Origin: Planctomycetaceae bacterium
GTDB taxonomy: Bacteria; Planctomycetota; Planctomycetia; Pirellulales; UBA1268
Length of the DNA stretch: 38,031 nucleotides
Assembly: GCA_947459185.1 (NCBI GenBank)
Contig: CANHCU010000023.1
Coordinates: forward strand, 1 to 38,031
Direction: 5' to 3'
The notes below the pieces were generated by a model. That model worked only from the letters and a program-made list of their open reading frames with translations. It made no database searches and was not told the origin of the DNA. Shown piece after piece: positions 1 to 8,607 of this stretch (the first letter of the stretch is position 1; each line of letters starts with the position of its first letter). The position numbers and the translations under genes are program-made.

Positions 1-879
1 GGCGGCGCCGCCTCAGTCAACCTTTTCGACGGCCAGACACGGATCGGAACGGCACCGGTCGTGAATGGCGTCTGGAGGTTCACGGTCGATCCGGCCGCGT
101 CGCTTCCGCCAGGCCGCCATGCCATCTCGGCGCAGGCTATCGACAAGAACGGCAACTTCGGCCCGCGGTCGAGTGCCCTGCCGGTCGAACTGATCACTTC
201 GGCCCCAGCCGCTCCGACGGTCGGCCTCAACCCGCAGTCCGATTCAGGCACGCTGGGGGATCACCGCACGAATGTCGTAAGACCACGCATCAGCGGCGTG
301 GCTCCGGCCGGCAGTAAGGTTTTCGTGAGTGTCAACGGTGCTTCTTACACGCCGGTCACTCCATTGCGGGGTGGATGGGGAACCTGGCCAGCTCCCTTTG
401 CGAACGGCACTCAGACGATCAGCGCCTACTCGGAGAATGTCGCCGGCCTGCGGAGTTCTCTGACCACGTATTCCTTCACCGTCGATACCGTGAAGCCGAC
501 TGCCATGCTCGCCTACATCCAAGCCGATAACGAGGTCGAGGTGAGGTTTTCGCGGCCCGTTTCCGGCGTGGATGCGGGTGATTTCCGAGTGTCCGGCATG
601 TTTGCCGGCAGGCCGTTTGATCTGCCGCTGAACAGCCGACAGGTCGTGCAAACAACTGGTGGATTCCATGTGACCCAGAACGATGCCGATGGGATGGTCT
701 ATCGCATCCGGATGAACCAGCCGGAGATCTACGGCGGCACCTACACGATCCGCATCGTGGCCGCGGGGTCGGGCATCTTCGACAGGGTTGCGAGGAATCC
801 GCTTCAGGAGACGAGTCAGCGGCTCGTGGCGACCTTTCAAGGAGACCATGGCTCGGGCCACGGAGCTATGAGCCACTGA
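1..879 (+). CDS. Secreted Ig-like repeat protein, C-terminal part
   Basis: The frame is open from the first base of the window, so the 5' end is missing; 292 residues remain before the TGA at 877-879. Residues about 1-60 form the end of a bacterial Ig-like module (pattern ..VNLFDGQTRIGTAPVVNG..). A second module follows at about 68-165, with the SGVAPAGSKVFVSVNG pattern of large adhesins. The last stretch (about 170-285) resembles a Big/SwmB-like sandwich, with VEVRFSRPVSGVDAGDF as its core. No membrane anchor, dockerin or sorting motif follows, and the protein ends in a short His/Gly-rich tail. Modules of this kind occur in very large cell-surface or secreted proteins of planctomycetes. The substrate or partner cannot be told from this fragment. 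No terminator is obvious after the stop. Confidence 0.75.
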   Translation, partial: GGAASVNLFDGQTRIGTAPVVNGVWRFTVDPAASLPPGRHAISAQAIDKNGNFGPRSSALPVELITSAPAAPTVGLNPQSDSGTLGDHRTNVVRPRISGVAPAGSKVFVSVNGASYTPVTPLRGGWGTWPAPFANGTQTISAYSENVAGLRSSLTTYSFTVDTVKPTAMLAYIQADNEVEVRFSRPVSGVDAGDFRVSGMFAGRPFDLPLNSRQVVQTTGGFHVTQNDADGMVYRIRMNQPEIYGGTYTIRIVAAGSGIFDRVARNPLQETSQRLVATFQGDHGSGHGAMSH

Positions 880-987
880 GCCACGCGGGCCGGACATTCG
901 CCGCTGACTGGCTGTGGGTCTCGGAAGAGGTTTTCTTCTCACTGATAGAAGCGAGAGCGGGAGTTGTTCGTGCGACGAGGCGGATTT

Positions 988-1009
988 CCCTCGCTTGCGC
1001 GTCGGGCTT
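988..1009 (+). repeat. Degenerate copy of dispersed palindromic repeat core
   Basis: The string cctcgcttgcgcgtcgggct lies in the convergent gap between the Ig-like gene and the DUF4254 gene. It matches, with a few changes, the core cgtcgcttgcgctcagggct found repeatedly at 4385-4520 and 10680-10800. It is the most diverged of the copies in this window and lacks the GC-rich hairpin next to it. The rest of 880-1033 shows nothing I can name. Confidence 0.5.
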
Positions 1010-1033
1010 GCATGGAGCGGACGCGGCCTGAAC

Positions 1034-1705
1034 TCAGGCTGCGGTCCGCTTGCCAGTCTGGCCCGCCTTGTAGAGATACGGGTTCATCGACGGGTCGTTG
1101 TACATCTTCATCTGGCGGAACACCCGCAGCGGCCGCTGGCCCGCAAAGATCTCCCCGATGAGCCGCTGAAGCGCCTCTATCAGATGCGCACGCTGCATGT
1201 CGAGCACCGCCATCCGTGACGCCGCCTTCTCGCGATGCTCCTGCGTCGCATCAGCCCGATCGATCTGCTCCTGCATGTGAAAGCGACGCAGCTCCAGAAT
1301 CGAGAGCCGATCGATCGCGGCACCCGGAGTCTCCGTGGCTGCCGGCGCCGTCGGACCTGCGACGATCTCGCGACGGGCCAACTCCTCGATCAGCCAATCG
1401 TCTGTCTTCTCAATCGCGTCGTTACGGGCCTGGTTGTATTTGTCGATCGCCCGCTTCACCTGCGCGATCCGGGCATCGGTCACCTCCGGCGAACGGGCAA
1501 TGTCTTCCTCGTGCCAGAGGAGAAAGTTGAAGCGGTGGAGGTCGCAGATCCGGCCACCAAGGCCCTCTTCCTGATGGGCAGGCTCCACCTTGTGCCAGTG
1601 GGCCACCAGATATTCGAGCATCTCGTCGATCGCAGCGACCGTCAGCGGCGGCGTGTGGTGGGCGGTGGTCGAGATGGTCTGGATCGAGAAGGTCGGGGTG
1701 GTCAT
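1034..1705 (-). CDS. DUF4254 family protein
   Basis: Protein of 223 residues, predicted soluble, without signal peptide or membrane segment. The middle region (about 55-105) has the pattern I associate with DUF4254: FLLWHEEDIAR, then a charged helix RIAQVKRAIDKYNQARND and IEKTDDWL. The C-terminal half is mostly charged helix. DUF4254 proteins have no established function; in other genomes they are often near glycosyltransferase or envelope genes. The start ATG at 1705 has an AGGAG ribosome site about 8 bases upstream. The gene follows the ketosynthase stop by 78 bases on the same strand, so it may share the transcript. The family call is from memory of the motif. Confidence 0.65.
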   Translation of the reverse strand: MTTPTFSIQTISTTAHHTPPLTVAAIDEMLEYLVAHWHKVEPAHQEEGLGGRICDLHRFNFLLWHEEDIARSPEVTDARIAQVKRAIDKYNQARNDAIEKTDDWLIEELARREIVAGPTAPAATETPGAAIDRLSILELRRFHMQEQIDRADATQEHREKAASRMAVLDMQRAHLIEALQRLIGEIFAGQRPLRVFRQMKMYNDPSMNPYLYKAGQTGKRTAA

Positions 1706-1783
1706 CGGAAAAACTCCTGGGGAACGGATTGAGTCGGATCGGGGTGAACGGTGTGGGAAGCGGAGCGAAGGATGGTTAGAGCG

Positions 1784-3040
1784 TCAGGCTGCCTCGCGGA
1801 TCACGAGACAGAGGTTCGCCCCGCCGAAGCCGAATGAATTGCTCGCCGTCACCCGCACCGGACGCTCGCGGGCGACGTGCGGCACATGGTCGAGCTGGCA
1901 CTGCTCATCAGGGTGATCGAGGTTCAAGGTTGGCGGCACCGCCTGACGGGCAATCGCGGCCAGGCACGCGACCGCCTCAAAGGCCGCCGCACCGCTCACC
2001 AAATGGCCCGACATGCTCTTCGTGGAACTCACCGGCACGCGATCGACGGCAGACCCCAGTGCCCGACGGATCGCACCCGCCTCGGCCGCGTCTCCCACCG
2101 GCGTGCCGGCGGCGTGGGCGTTGACATAGTCAATCTGGTCGGCGGTCACCTGCGCATCGGCCAACGCCTGGGTGATCGCCCAGGCGGCCTGCGTCGGATC
2201 GCTGCAGGGGCTCACCATGTGGGCCGCATCGCTCGACATGCCCACGCCCACCAGTTCGCCATACATCCGGGCAACCCGCCGGCGGGCCGCCGACAGCGGT
2301 TCGAGCACGAAGCAGGCTCCACCCTCGCCCATCACAAATCCATCGCGGTCGCGGTCGAACGGCCGAGAGGCCTTGGCGGGATCGTCACTGCGACGCGAGA
2401 GCGCACGAAGATTGTAGAACGCGGCCAGCGCCGTCGGACTGAGCACGTCGCAGCCACCGACGACACAGGCATCAACCCAGCCTGCGTTGAGCCAACTGCG
2501 GCCCAGCGCCATCGCGTAGCCACTCGAGGCACAGGCAGCGGCCACCGTCACTGCCGGCCCGCGGAGATTCATCAGGTGGGCGACGCGATGCACGAGCGTG
2601 TCGGTGGGTGACGGCGCGAAGACCTGCGTGCCGCCGTCCAAGAAATCGAGCTCCCACATCTTGAGTTGCTCGGCTCCAAGACCGAGCACCAGACCGATAC
2701 GGAGCCGGTCGCGGTGTGGAGCCAGGCCAGCGTCGGCGATCGCATGGGCCACAGGGCTGATCACCATCTGTTCCAGCCGCGTGAGGCCTGCGAAGCCCTC
2801 AGCGTCGATCGGGCAGAAGCCGTCGGGCGGCGCGGGAATCACATCCACCGCGGCGGCAAACTGATGGCTCTCCCGCGCAAACGCGCCCGGATCGATCGAC
2901 CGCACGCCGCTCCGACCGGCGAGCAGGCTGTCTGTAATCGAATCAAAGCTGTGTCCCAGCGGCGACACCGCGCCGATGCCGGTGATTGCGATCGGCTCGC
3001 GGCTGATCGCACCGGAGCTGGTTTGTGCGACGACGATCAT
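1784..3040 (-). CDS. Beta-ketoacyl-[acyl carrier protein] synthase (KAS II / KS-alpha type)
   Basis: A 418-residue thiolase-fold condensing enzyme that would elongate an acyl chain carried on an acyl carrier protein. The Cys-His-His triad is complete: Cys170 in TVAAACASSG, His309 in VNAHAAGTPVGD and His346 in STKSMSGHLVSG, with Lys341 beside it. The block RPFDRDRDGFVMGEGGACFV at 226-245 is the usual KAS signature. I place the start at 3040: that ATG overlaps the TGA of the upstream gene (ATGA) and has a GAGGGAGG site before it. A longer frame to 3127 would run deep into the upstream gene. The neighbour upstream is a Cys-to-Gln ketosynthase-like protein, and an acyl carrier protein lies before that. 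This suggests a dedicated heterodimeric system, not the housekeeping FabF, because no other fab gene is present. Product unknown. Confidence 0.9.
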   Translation of the reverse strand: MIVVAQTSSGAISREPIAITGIGAVSPLGHSFDSITDSLLAGRSGVRSIDPGAFARESHQFAAAVDVIPAPPDGFCPIDAEGFAGLTRLEQMVISPVAHAIADAGLAPHRDRLRIGLVLGLGAEQLKMWELDFLDGGTQVFAPSPTDTLVHRVAHLMNLRGPAVTVAAACASSGYAMALGRSWLNAGWVDACVVGGCDVLSPTALAAFYNLRALSRRSDDPAKASRPFDRDRDGFVMGEGGACFVLEPLSAARRRVARMYGELVGVGMSSDAAHMVSPCSDPTQAAWAITQALADAQVTADQIDYVNAHAAGTPVGDAAEAGAIRRALGSAVDRVPVSSTKSMSGHLVSGAAAFEAVACLAAIARQAVPPTLNLDHPDEQCQLDHVPHVARERPVRVTASNSFGFGGANLCLVIREAA

Positions 3041-3909
3041 GCGGCCTCCCTCTTTGGGATACTGCGCGACGCGGCCGCATGGGGAGCGAGCCGAATCTCT
3101 GCACCCCACGGGCAGGCGTGTGACCACGATGCGGCAGGGCCGGCGGCGAGGCCGCGGGCGAAGTCGAGGATCTCGTCTGCGGCGGTTCGATCGTGTGCGG
3201 CGGGTCGTGCCATGCGAATGGCCGCGGGCATGTGCAGCGTGAGACGGCGGTTGCTGCCCGTGTTGGCGGCGGAATTCGCATCGGCCGTGAGTGCCACAGC
3301 CAACGCTCGGCAGACCGGGCCGGAGCGGCCGTCCTGCGGCGGGCTACAGTCAGGCTTGCCGGTCGCATCGAGCGACGGCTCCTCTGTCCAGCCGCTGACC
3401 ACGAGCCAGATGCCGGGCAGGGATGCGTCAGCCGCGAGCAGTGAGAGACTCGCAATTAGTCCTTCGGAGACGGCGTGCTGGCCGCCACTTGCGCCGATAT
3501 TTGGTCCGTGCATGCCCAGGGCCACGCTCACCGCACCAGCGAGCGAGTGGAGCGAACACTGTGGCACGATGTGCGGTGACACGGCCACGCCGCCGGCTGT
3601 GCGGAGCATCGCCAGCGACTGGGCCGTGGCAATGCGGCCCGACTGACACGCCGCCGCGACGACGCCGTAGCCAACGAACGACAGCGTTGGCTCTGGGTGC
3701 GCGGCGATAGCGGCGAGCACCGCTCGGATGCCGACGACCGTCTGTTCGTCGCAGTGTCTCAAGAAGCGAGAGGGCAGCGCCGGCACGCCTTCCGGCACCG
3801 ACTGGTCGCGCAGTCCGGGAATCTCCGCAAGCGTGGCCTCAACGTGCGCATGGCTGCCCACGCCGCACGCGGCGCTCACGGCCTCGGCATTCGGGATGCT
3901 TCCATGCAT
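3037..3909 (-). CDS. Ketosynthase-like protein lacking the active-site Cys (chain-length-factor-like)
   Basis: A 290-residue protein matching only the N-terminal half of a beta-ketoacyl synthase. Seen directly: the segment LGMHGPNIGASGGQHAVSEG (about 131-150) aligns with the downstream ketosynthase's nucleophile loop, and Gln144 falls exactly where that enzyme has Cys170. Gln at this site is known in chain-length factors (KS-beta) of type II polyketide synthases and in KSQ loading domains. The C-terminal half with the two catalytic His residues is absent, which recalls the short Ketoacyl-synt_2 proteins of aryl polyene clusters. I infer a non-condensing partner of the ketosynthase translated from the overlapping ATGA. 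It may set chain length or decarboxylate a malonyl starter. The ATG at 3909 lies 54 bases after the acyl carrier gene. Confidence 0.75.
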   Translation of the reverse strand: MHGSIPNAEAVSAACGVGSHAHVEATLAEIPGLRDQSVPEGVPALPSRFLRHCDEQTVVGIRAVLAAIAAHPEPTLSFVGYGVVAAACQSGRIATAQSLAMLRTAGGVAVSPHIVPQCSLHSLAGAVSVALGMHGPNIGASGGQHAVSEGLIASLSLLAADASLPGIWLVVSGWTEEPSLDATGKPDCSPPQDGRSGPVCRALAVALTADANSAANTGSNRRLTLHMPAAIRMARPAAHDRTAADEILDFARGLAAGPAASWSHACPWGAEIRLAPHAAASRSIPKREAA

Positions 3910-3963
3910 GGCTGGCGGCGATCGGGAGGGCTTCGGGAACGGCTGCGCGGCGTCAGTGACCGC

Positions 3964-4230
3964 TCAGGCAGCTTTCTTGGCGGCCTTGGCGGCGATCTTC
4001 TGCTCAAGCACGTTGAGCAGATCGCCGACGGTGGTGACTTTCTCGAGCAGCTCCGTCTCCACCTGGATACCGAAGCGGCTTTCGATATGGAGCACGAGCC
4101 CTGCCATGTCGAGCGAGTCGAGGTTGAGACCATCGCGGAGCGACGTCGAATCCTCGAGCGCCGGATAGGACTCGCCCGTCTCCTTTTCGAGCAGTTCAAG
4201 GACGGTCGCCGAAAGTTGCTGGCGGTTCAT
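3964..4230 (-). CDS. Acyl carrier protein
   Basis: An 88-residue acidic helical protein. Ser39 in the LNLDSLDMAGLV motif is the expected 4'-phosphopantetheine attachment site (general pattern DSLD/DSLE). A Lys/Ala-rich tail (KIAAKAAKKAA) ends the protein. I start it at the ATG at 4230, which gives the normal carrier-protein length; the open frame continues upstream through unrelated repeat sequence to 4407. An ATG at 4251 would add seven residues and cannot be excluded. It is first in the order carrier protein, Gln-type ketosynthase-like protein, ketosynthase, all on the minus strand, and is probably their dedicated carrier, not the housekeeping AcpP. Confidence 0.88.
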   Translation of the reverse strand: MNRQQLSATVLELLEKETGESYPALEDSTSLRDGLNLDSLDMAGLVLHIESRFGIQVETELLEKVTTVGDLLNVLEQKIAAKAAKKAA

Positions 4231-4367
4231 GCGGAGGCTCCTGCTGGACATGCGGGTGGTGTTCGCCCAAAAGGCGGGGCGGGAGAGTAGCCGATCGGCC
4301 GGAGCAGACGAAGGCCAAAAACACGTTGGTTTCGCGAGAGAAACCGGTTTGGGGCGTGGCCCGGTGT

Positions 4368-4553
4368 CCCCCGGCTTCCGCCGGGGGCTTCTATGGGGCG
4401 TGGGCAATCCCGTCGCTTGCGCTCAGGGCTTCCATGGGGCGTGGGCAATCCCGTCGCTTGCGCTCAGGGCTTCCATGGGGCGTGGGCAATCCCGTCGCTT
4501 GCGCTCAGGGCTTCTATGGGGGCGATAAAAGCCCCCGGCGCGAGCCGGGGGAT
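4368..4553 (+). repeat. Palindrome-flanked 41-bp tandem repeat
   Basis: Three full copies of a 41-bp unit (starting 4385, 4426 and 4467) plus the start of a fourth (4508) lie head to tail and are almost identical; the clearest difference is C or T in gggctt[ct][ct]atgggg. The array is bracketed by two GC hairpins with the same 8-bp stem: cccccggc/gccggggg at 4368-4387 (loop ttcc) and 4532-4551 (loop gcga). The unit contains the core cgtcgcttgcgctcagggct, shared with the duplicated element at 10658-10840. It fills most of the 345-base gap between the acyl carrier gene and the UDP-glucuronate decarboxylase gene. I see no coding potential. Confidence 0.85.
4523..4551 (-). terminator. Probable rho-independent terminator for the 9564-4576 operon
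   Basis: Read on the minus strand, the 8-bp GC stem cccccggc/gccggggg with a 4-base loop is followed directly by gcttttatc. It lies about 25 bases after the stop codon of the UDP-glucuronate decarboxylase gene. The hairpin is part of the dispersed repeat family, so the repeat seems to serve as the terminator here. Confidence 0.55.
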
Positions 4554-4575
4554 ACTGACGGCGTCAGACGTAGCG

Positions 4576-5550
4576 TCAGTAGTTCGGCGTCGGGGCCCGG
4601 AAGTGCTCGAACTTCACCGAACGGAACCAGTCGATCGTCTTCGAGAGCCCTTCGCGGAGCGGCACCTTCGGCTCCCAGTCGAGCTTCTGTTTGGCCAGCG
4701 TGATGTCGGGCCGCCGTCGCTCGGGATCATCCACCGGCAGCGGCTTCTCGATCAGCTGCGACTTCGAACCCGACAGTTCCAGCGTCAACTCCGCCAGCTG
4801 CCGGATCGTGAACTCTCCCGGATTGCCTATGTTCACCGGACCCACGAAGTCATCCGGACCGTTCATCATCCGGATCATTCCCTCGATCAGGTCGTCGCGA
4901 TAGCAGAAGCTGCGGGTCTGACCGCCACTGCCAAAGATCGTGATCGGCTCGCCGGAGAGCGCCTGGCGGATGAAGTTGGAGACGACACGACCGTCGTAGG
5001 GATGCATCCGTGGGCCATACGTGTTGAAGATCCGCACGATCCGCACGTTCACATGATTGGCCCGGTGATAGTCCATGAAGAGCGTCTCGGCGGCCCGCTT
5101 CCCCTCGTCGTAGCAGGCACGGGGGCCGATGGGATTCACCGCACCGCGATAACTCTCCGGCTGTGGATGCACCTCGGGATCGCCGTAGACCTCGCTCGTG
5201 GAAGCCTGCAGCACCTTCGCCCGGCAACGCTTGGCCATGCCGAGCACGTTGATCGCCCCCATCACCGACGTCTTCATCGTTTTGATCGGGTTGTATTGAT
5301 AGTGGCCCGGGGCGGCCGGGCAGGCGAGGTTGTAGATCTCGTCGACCTCCAACCAGAGCGGGTGGATGATGTCGTGCCGCAGCAGTTCGAAATTGGGCTG
5401 CGAGAGCAGGTGGGCGACGTTCGACTTCTGGCTCGTGAAGAAGTTGTCAACGCAGATCACGTCGTGGCCCATCGCCACGAGACGGTCGCAGAGATGGCTG
5501 CCGAGGAAGCCCGCGCCGCCGGTGACGAGAATGCGTTTGATCGCAGGCAT
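4576..5550 (-). CDS. UDP-glucuronate decarboxylase (UDP-xylose synthase), extended SDR family
   Basis: A 324-residue NAD-dependent sugar-nucleotide enzyme. The N-terminal Rossmann motif is [10 protein letters not shown] (11-20). The catalytic set is [14 protein letters not shown] (117-130) with Tyr147 and Lys151 in the YxxxK motif ([11 protein letters not shown]). The [14 protein letters not shown] signature and the length fit UDP-glucuronate decarboxylase, which makes UDP-xylose for glycans and cell-surface polymers, better than dTDP-glucose 4,6-dehydratase or GalE. The C-terminal part ([14 protein letters not shown]) is typical of the family. No membrane segment is seen, so it should be cytoplasmic. 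It begins 37 bases after the PVC cytochrome gene and may be the last gene of that operon, although a functional link is not evident. Confidence 0.88.
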   Translation of the reverse strand: MPAIKRILVTGGAGFLGSHLCDRLVAMGHDVICVDNFFTSQKSNVAHLLSQPNFELLRHDIIHPLWLEVDEIYNLACPAAPGHYQYNPIKTMKTSVMGAINVLGMAKRCRAKVLQASTSEVYGDPEVHPQPESYRGAVNPIGPRACYDEGKRAAETLFMDYHRANHVNVRIVRIFNTYGPRMHPYDGRVVSNFIRQALSGEPITIFGSGGQTRSFCYRDDLIEGMIRMMNGPDDFVGPVNIGNPGEFTIRQLAELTLELSGSKSQLIEKPLPVDDPERRRPDITLAKQKLDWEPKVPLREGLSKTIDWFRSVKFEHFRAPTPNY

Positions 5551-5587
5551 GGAATGGTTCCTGGGGATTTCTCAGTGTGTGGAAGGC

Positions 5588-8500
5588 CTACTTGCCCAGG
5601 CTGGAAAGATAGCGGACGAGATCGGCGAGTTCCTCGCGGGACAGCCCGTCGATGAGTCCGGCAGGCATGAGCGACGTGCCGGCCGATTCCTCGTCGATGT
5701 CGGCCGTAGAGATCTTCATCTCCTTGCCCGTGGCATCGCGGAGCACCAGTTCGGCGTCACTGCGCGTGACCTGGATGCCCGTGAGCACCTGCCCGTCGGC
5801 CGTCTGCACGACGACCGTGTTGTAGCCCTCCTTCACGTTCTTGGCGGGATAGAGGAGCGAATCGATGACGTAGTCGAGCGGGCTCGAGGCGCCGATCGCT
5901 GTCAGATTCGGGCCGACACGGCCCCCCTGCTCGCCGATCCTGTGGCAGGTGACGCACTTGAGGTTCTCCCTCGCGTAGATCGCTGCACCGCGCTTCGCAT
6001 CAGCCTTGTCCCGCACGAGCGTCACGAACGATTCGAGTTCGGCGGCGCTCATGGCATGGGGCGAGGCGGCCGGTTGCGGGCTTCCCGCGGAGCTGCGGGC
6101 AACCGCGGCGGCAAGCGCCTGCGTGAGCGCGGGCTCCTGACGGCCGGAGGCGCTGATGGCCTGCTGGCCATCTTTTGCGGCGTCGGCGGAGAGCGTTGAA
6201 GAAGCACGTTCGAAGGCCGCGGCCAGTGTTGCCGCGCCGTCCTTCGCCTTGAGAAACGCCTGGAAGACGACGGTGCGTGCCTTGGCATCGCGGGCTGCGC
6301 CCAGGAACGACACAGCCTGCGCGGCAGCATCGGCCACCGAGCGGGGCACGAGGGCGGCGATCGCGGCGGCCTTGAAGCCATCGTCATTCTCGGGTGCCGT
6401 GCAGAGTTTCAGGAGCGCCGCACGCGGCGGATCACCCGGTAGACCACCAAGTGCGGCAATGGCAGCATTGCGAACCGTGAGGGATCGGCTACCCGATTCG
6501 GCGATCCCGGCCAACTCCTCGGTGGCAGCCGTCACCTGCCAGGCGGCTGTGGCCTCGATCGCGCGGGCGGCGCAGGCGTCGTCGGGAGACATGACGAGCT
6601 TCTCGATAGCCGATACATCGCCCGTCGGCACGACGCGGCGACGCCTGTGCGAGTCGAGCAGATCGCCGAGCAGCGTCGTGGCCTGTGCGGGCGAGGTGGC
6701 GGGGTTGGTGACGACGTCGAACACCACGCGAAGCTGATCGGGGTTGCCGAGCTTGGCGATCGCGGAGAGCGCCGCCTGCCGATTCGCGTCGGTGATCTTT
6801 CCGTCTTTCAGCGACGCGACGATCCGCGGCACGGCAGCCGACGCCTCGGCCGCTGCCACGGCGAAGATCACCCGACCGAAGCGGCCGTCATCGACGAACG
6901 TGCCGTCGAGGACCGCGGGGAGCCAGGCATCTTTCGTCTCGCGGGCCGCCAGCCAGACGGCGTAGTCGAGGGCGTCGTCCCGCTCATGATCGACCGCATG
7001 CAGCGCGAGCTCCGCGGCCCGCCTGCCGCCGAGCGTGGCCAGCGCCCGCACGCCTTCGAGTCGCACGAGCGCCGAGGGATCGTCCACGGCCGGTGCGAGA
7101 AGTTCCACTGGCGACTCGAGTCGGTCGGCCCAATCGCAGACGATCCGGGCCGCTGCCGCGCGGGCCCGCGCATCGGGCGACGCCAGCACTGCCTTCAAGA
7201 GGCCGGCGTCGATATCGTGCTGGCTGCCACGGTCGAGCCCCTGCCGCAGCCGCAGCGCCTCCAGTCGCAGCCGCTCGAAATCGGGATCGATCGAATCGAG
7301 TGACTGAAGCCACTTCGATAACTCCGGCGCCACCGCCTCGCTGCCGCGGGAAAAGAGCACCCGCTTGGACATGTCGCGGGCATAGCTCTCGGGTGACTTG
7401 AGCTGCCCAAGCAATTCGGGCGTCGAGAGCTTCGTGAAGTCGATTCGCGGCAGGGCCGGTCGCCCCTTGGCCGTCACCCGCCAGATGCGGCCATGCGTGC
7501 GGTCGCGACGCTCGTCGCGGAAGTCAACCTCGCCATGCTGGATGATCGGGTTGTACCAGTCGGCGATGTAGATCGCGCCGTCGGGGCCCATCTTCACGTC
7601 GATCGGCCGGAACGTTACTCGCTGCGAGTGGATGAGATCAGGCAGCTTTTCACTGGTGAAGCCCGAGCCCTGCTCCGTGAGCCGGAAGCGGCAGACGCGG
7701 TTGGCCCGAAAATCGTTCGTGACAAGCTGGCCCTGTGCATCGTCGGGCAGATGGCGGCCGTCGATGATCTCGAGGCCGCAGTATTTCGGGCTGCCCGGAT
7801 TCATGCCGTGGAGAATGCGCGGCGTGCCTGCTGCTGTCTGATAGGCCGCACCTGGGAAGCCGAAATAGATTCCTTCGCCGCCGGCGCCGTCGGTGACGAG
7901 CGACCTGCCCCAGTGGTCGAAGGCATGTCCCCAGGTGTTGACCCAGCCGCGGGCGAAGACATCGAGCGCGAGCGACTCCGGAGCAAACCGCCAGATGCCG
8001 CCCGCGTTGAGCCGGCGGACACCGCGGGGCGTCTCGATATGGCTATGGATATAGATCGACTGATTGAAATAGAGCCGGGCATCGGGGCCATAGCGAAACG
8101 TGTGGATGATGTGGTGCGTGTCTTCCGCGCCGAAGCCGGAGAGCACCACCCGCCGGCTATCGGCCTTGCCGTCGCCATTGGTGTCGGAGAGGTGGAGAAA
8201 CTCGGTGCTGTTGGCGACGTACACGCCGCCGTCGCCCGGCAGCACAGCGGTGGGCATCAAGAGGCCGTCGGCAAACACGGTGTGGGCGTCGGCCCGCCCG
8301 TCGCCATCGCGGTCTTCGAGGATCGTGACGGTGTCGTTTGCGACCTCGCCCGGTTTGATCTGCGGATAGACGCTCGATGACGACACCCACAGCCTGCCCT
8401 GCGGATCGAAGTTCATCTGCAGCGGCTTCGTGATCAGCGGATCGGCCGCGAAAAGATTCACCTCGTAGCCGTCGGCCACCTGCATCGCAGCCAACTCAGC

Positions 8501-8605
8501 GACGGGGTCGGGCGATGGGATGTCCTTGAGGCCGCGCTGGGCCAGCGCCGGCCGCAAGCACGACACCATCAGGCAGACAGCGACGAAAGCGAGTCGGAGG
8601 TTCAT
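5588..8605 (-). CDS. PVC-type heme-binding CxxCH protein with beta-propeller and HEAT repeats
   Basis: A 1005-residue exported protein with a signal peptide at 1-22 (ends PALAQ). Residues about 30-380 form a propeller of the membrane-bound-dehydrogenase / sorbosone-dehydrogenase-like kind, with calcium-loop-like strings such as [10 protein letters not shown] and DTNGDGKAD. About 400-830 is Ala-rich helical HEAT-like repeat. The C-terminal domain (about 860-1005) is a cytochrome c, with CVTCH at Cys884-His888 and a likely Met ligand in TSLMPAG. Such proteins are strongly expanded in planctomycetes. Roles in periplasmic oxidation of sugars or polysaccharides are suspected but not proven. Two bases separate it from the upstream SGNH hydrolase gene, and its AAAGGAA ribosome site lies inside that gene, so the two are probably translationally coupled. 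Confidence 0.9.
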   Translation of the reverse strand: MNLRLAFVAVCLMVSCLRPALAQRGLKDIPSPDPVAELAAMQVADGYEVNLFAADPLITKPLQMNFDPQGRLWVSSSSVYPQIKPGEVANDTVTILEDRDGDGRADAHTVFADGLLMPTAVLPGDGGVYVANSTEFLHLSDTNGDGKADSRRVVLSGFGAEDTHHIIHTFRYGPDARLYFNQSIYIHSHIETPRGVRRLNAGGIWRFAPESLALDVFARGWVNTWGHAFDHWGRSLVTDGAGGEGIYFGFPGAAYQTAAGTPRILHGMNPGSPKYCGLEIIDGRHLPDDAQGQLVTNDFRANRVCRFRLTEQGSGFTSEKLPDLIHSQRVTFRPIDVKMGPDGAIYIADWYNPIIQHGEVDFRDERRDRTHGRIWRVTAKGRPALPRIDFTKLSTPELLGQLKSPESYARDMSKRVLFSRGSEAVAPELSKWLQSLDSIDPDFERLRLEALRLRQGLDRGSQHDIDAGLLKAVLASPDARARAAAARIVCDWADRLESPVELLAPAVDDPSALVRLEGVRALATLGGRRAAELALHAVDHERDDALDYAVWLAARETKDAWLPAVLDGTFVDDGRFGRVIFAVAAAEASAAVPRIVASLKDGKITDANRQAALSAIAKLGNPDQLRVVFDVVTNPATSPAQATTLLGDLLDSHRRRRVVPTGDVSAIEKLVMSPDDACAARAIEATAAWQVTAATEELAGIAESGSRSLTVRNAAIAALGGLPGDPPRAALLKLCTAPENDDGFKAAAIAALVPRSVADAAAQAVSFLGAARDAKARTVVFQAFLKAKDGAATLAAAFERASSTLSADAAKDGQQAISASGRQEPALTQALAAAVARSSAGSPQPAASPHAMSAAELESFVTLVRDKADAKRGAAIYARENLKCVTCHRIGEQGGRVGPNLTAIGASSPLDYVIDSLLYPAKNVKEGYNTVVVQTADGQVLTGIQVTRSDAELVLRDATGKEMKISTADIDEESAGTSLMPAGLIDGLSREELADLVRYLSSLGK

Positions 8606-8607
8606 GC

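Noticed and set aside
2943..3455. Ketosynthase gene starting upstream of 3040
   Set aside because: An earlier start at 3127 in the ketosynthase frame would overlap the Gln-type gene by 90 bases; the ATGA junction at 3037-3040 with its ribosome site explains the start better.
4385..4520. CRISPR array
   Set aside because: Units abut directly with no unique spacers and no cas gene is near; it is a plain tandem repeat. The same holds for 21969-22064.
4393..5655. Plus-strand open frame through the 41-bp repeats and opposite the UDP-glucuronate decarboxylase gene
   Set aside because: It starts in tandem repeat DNA and runs antisense to a well-supported enzyme.
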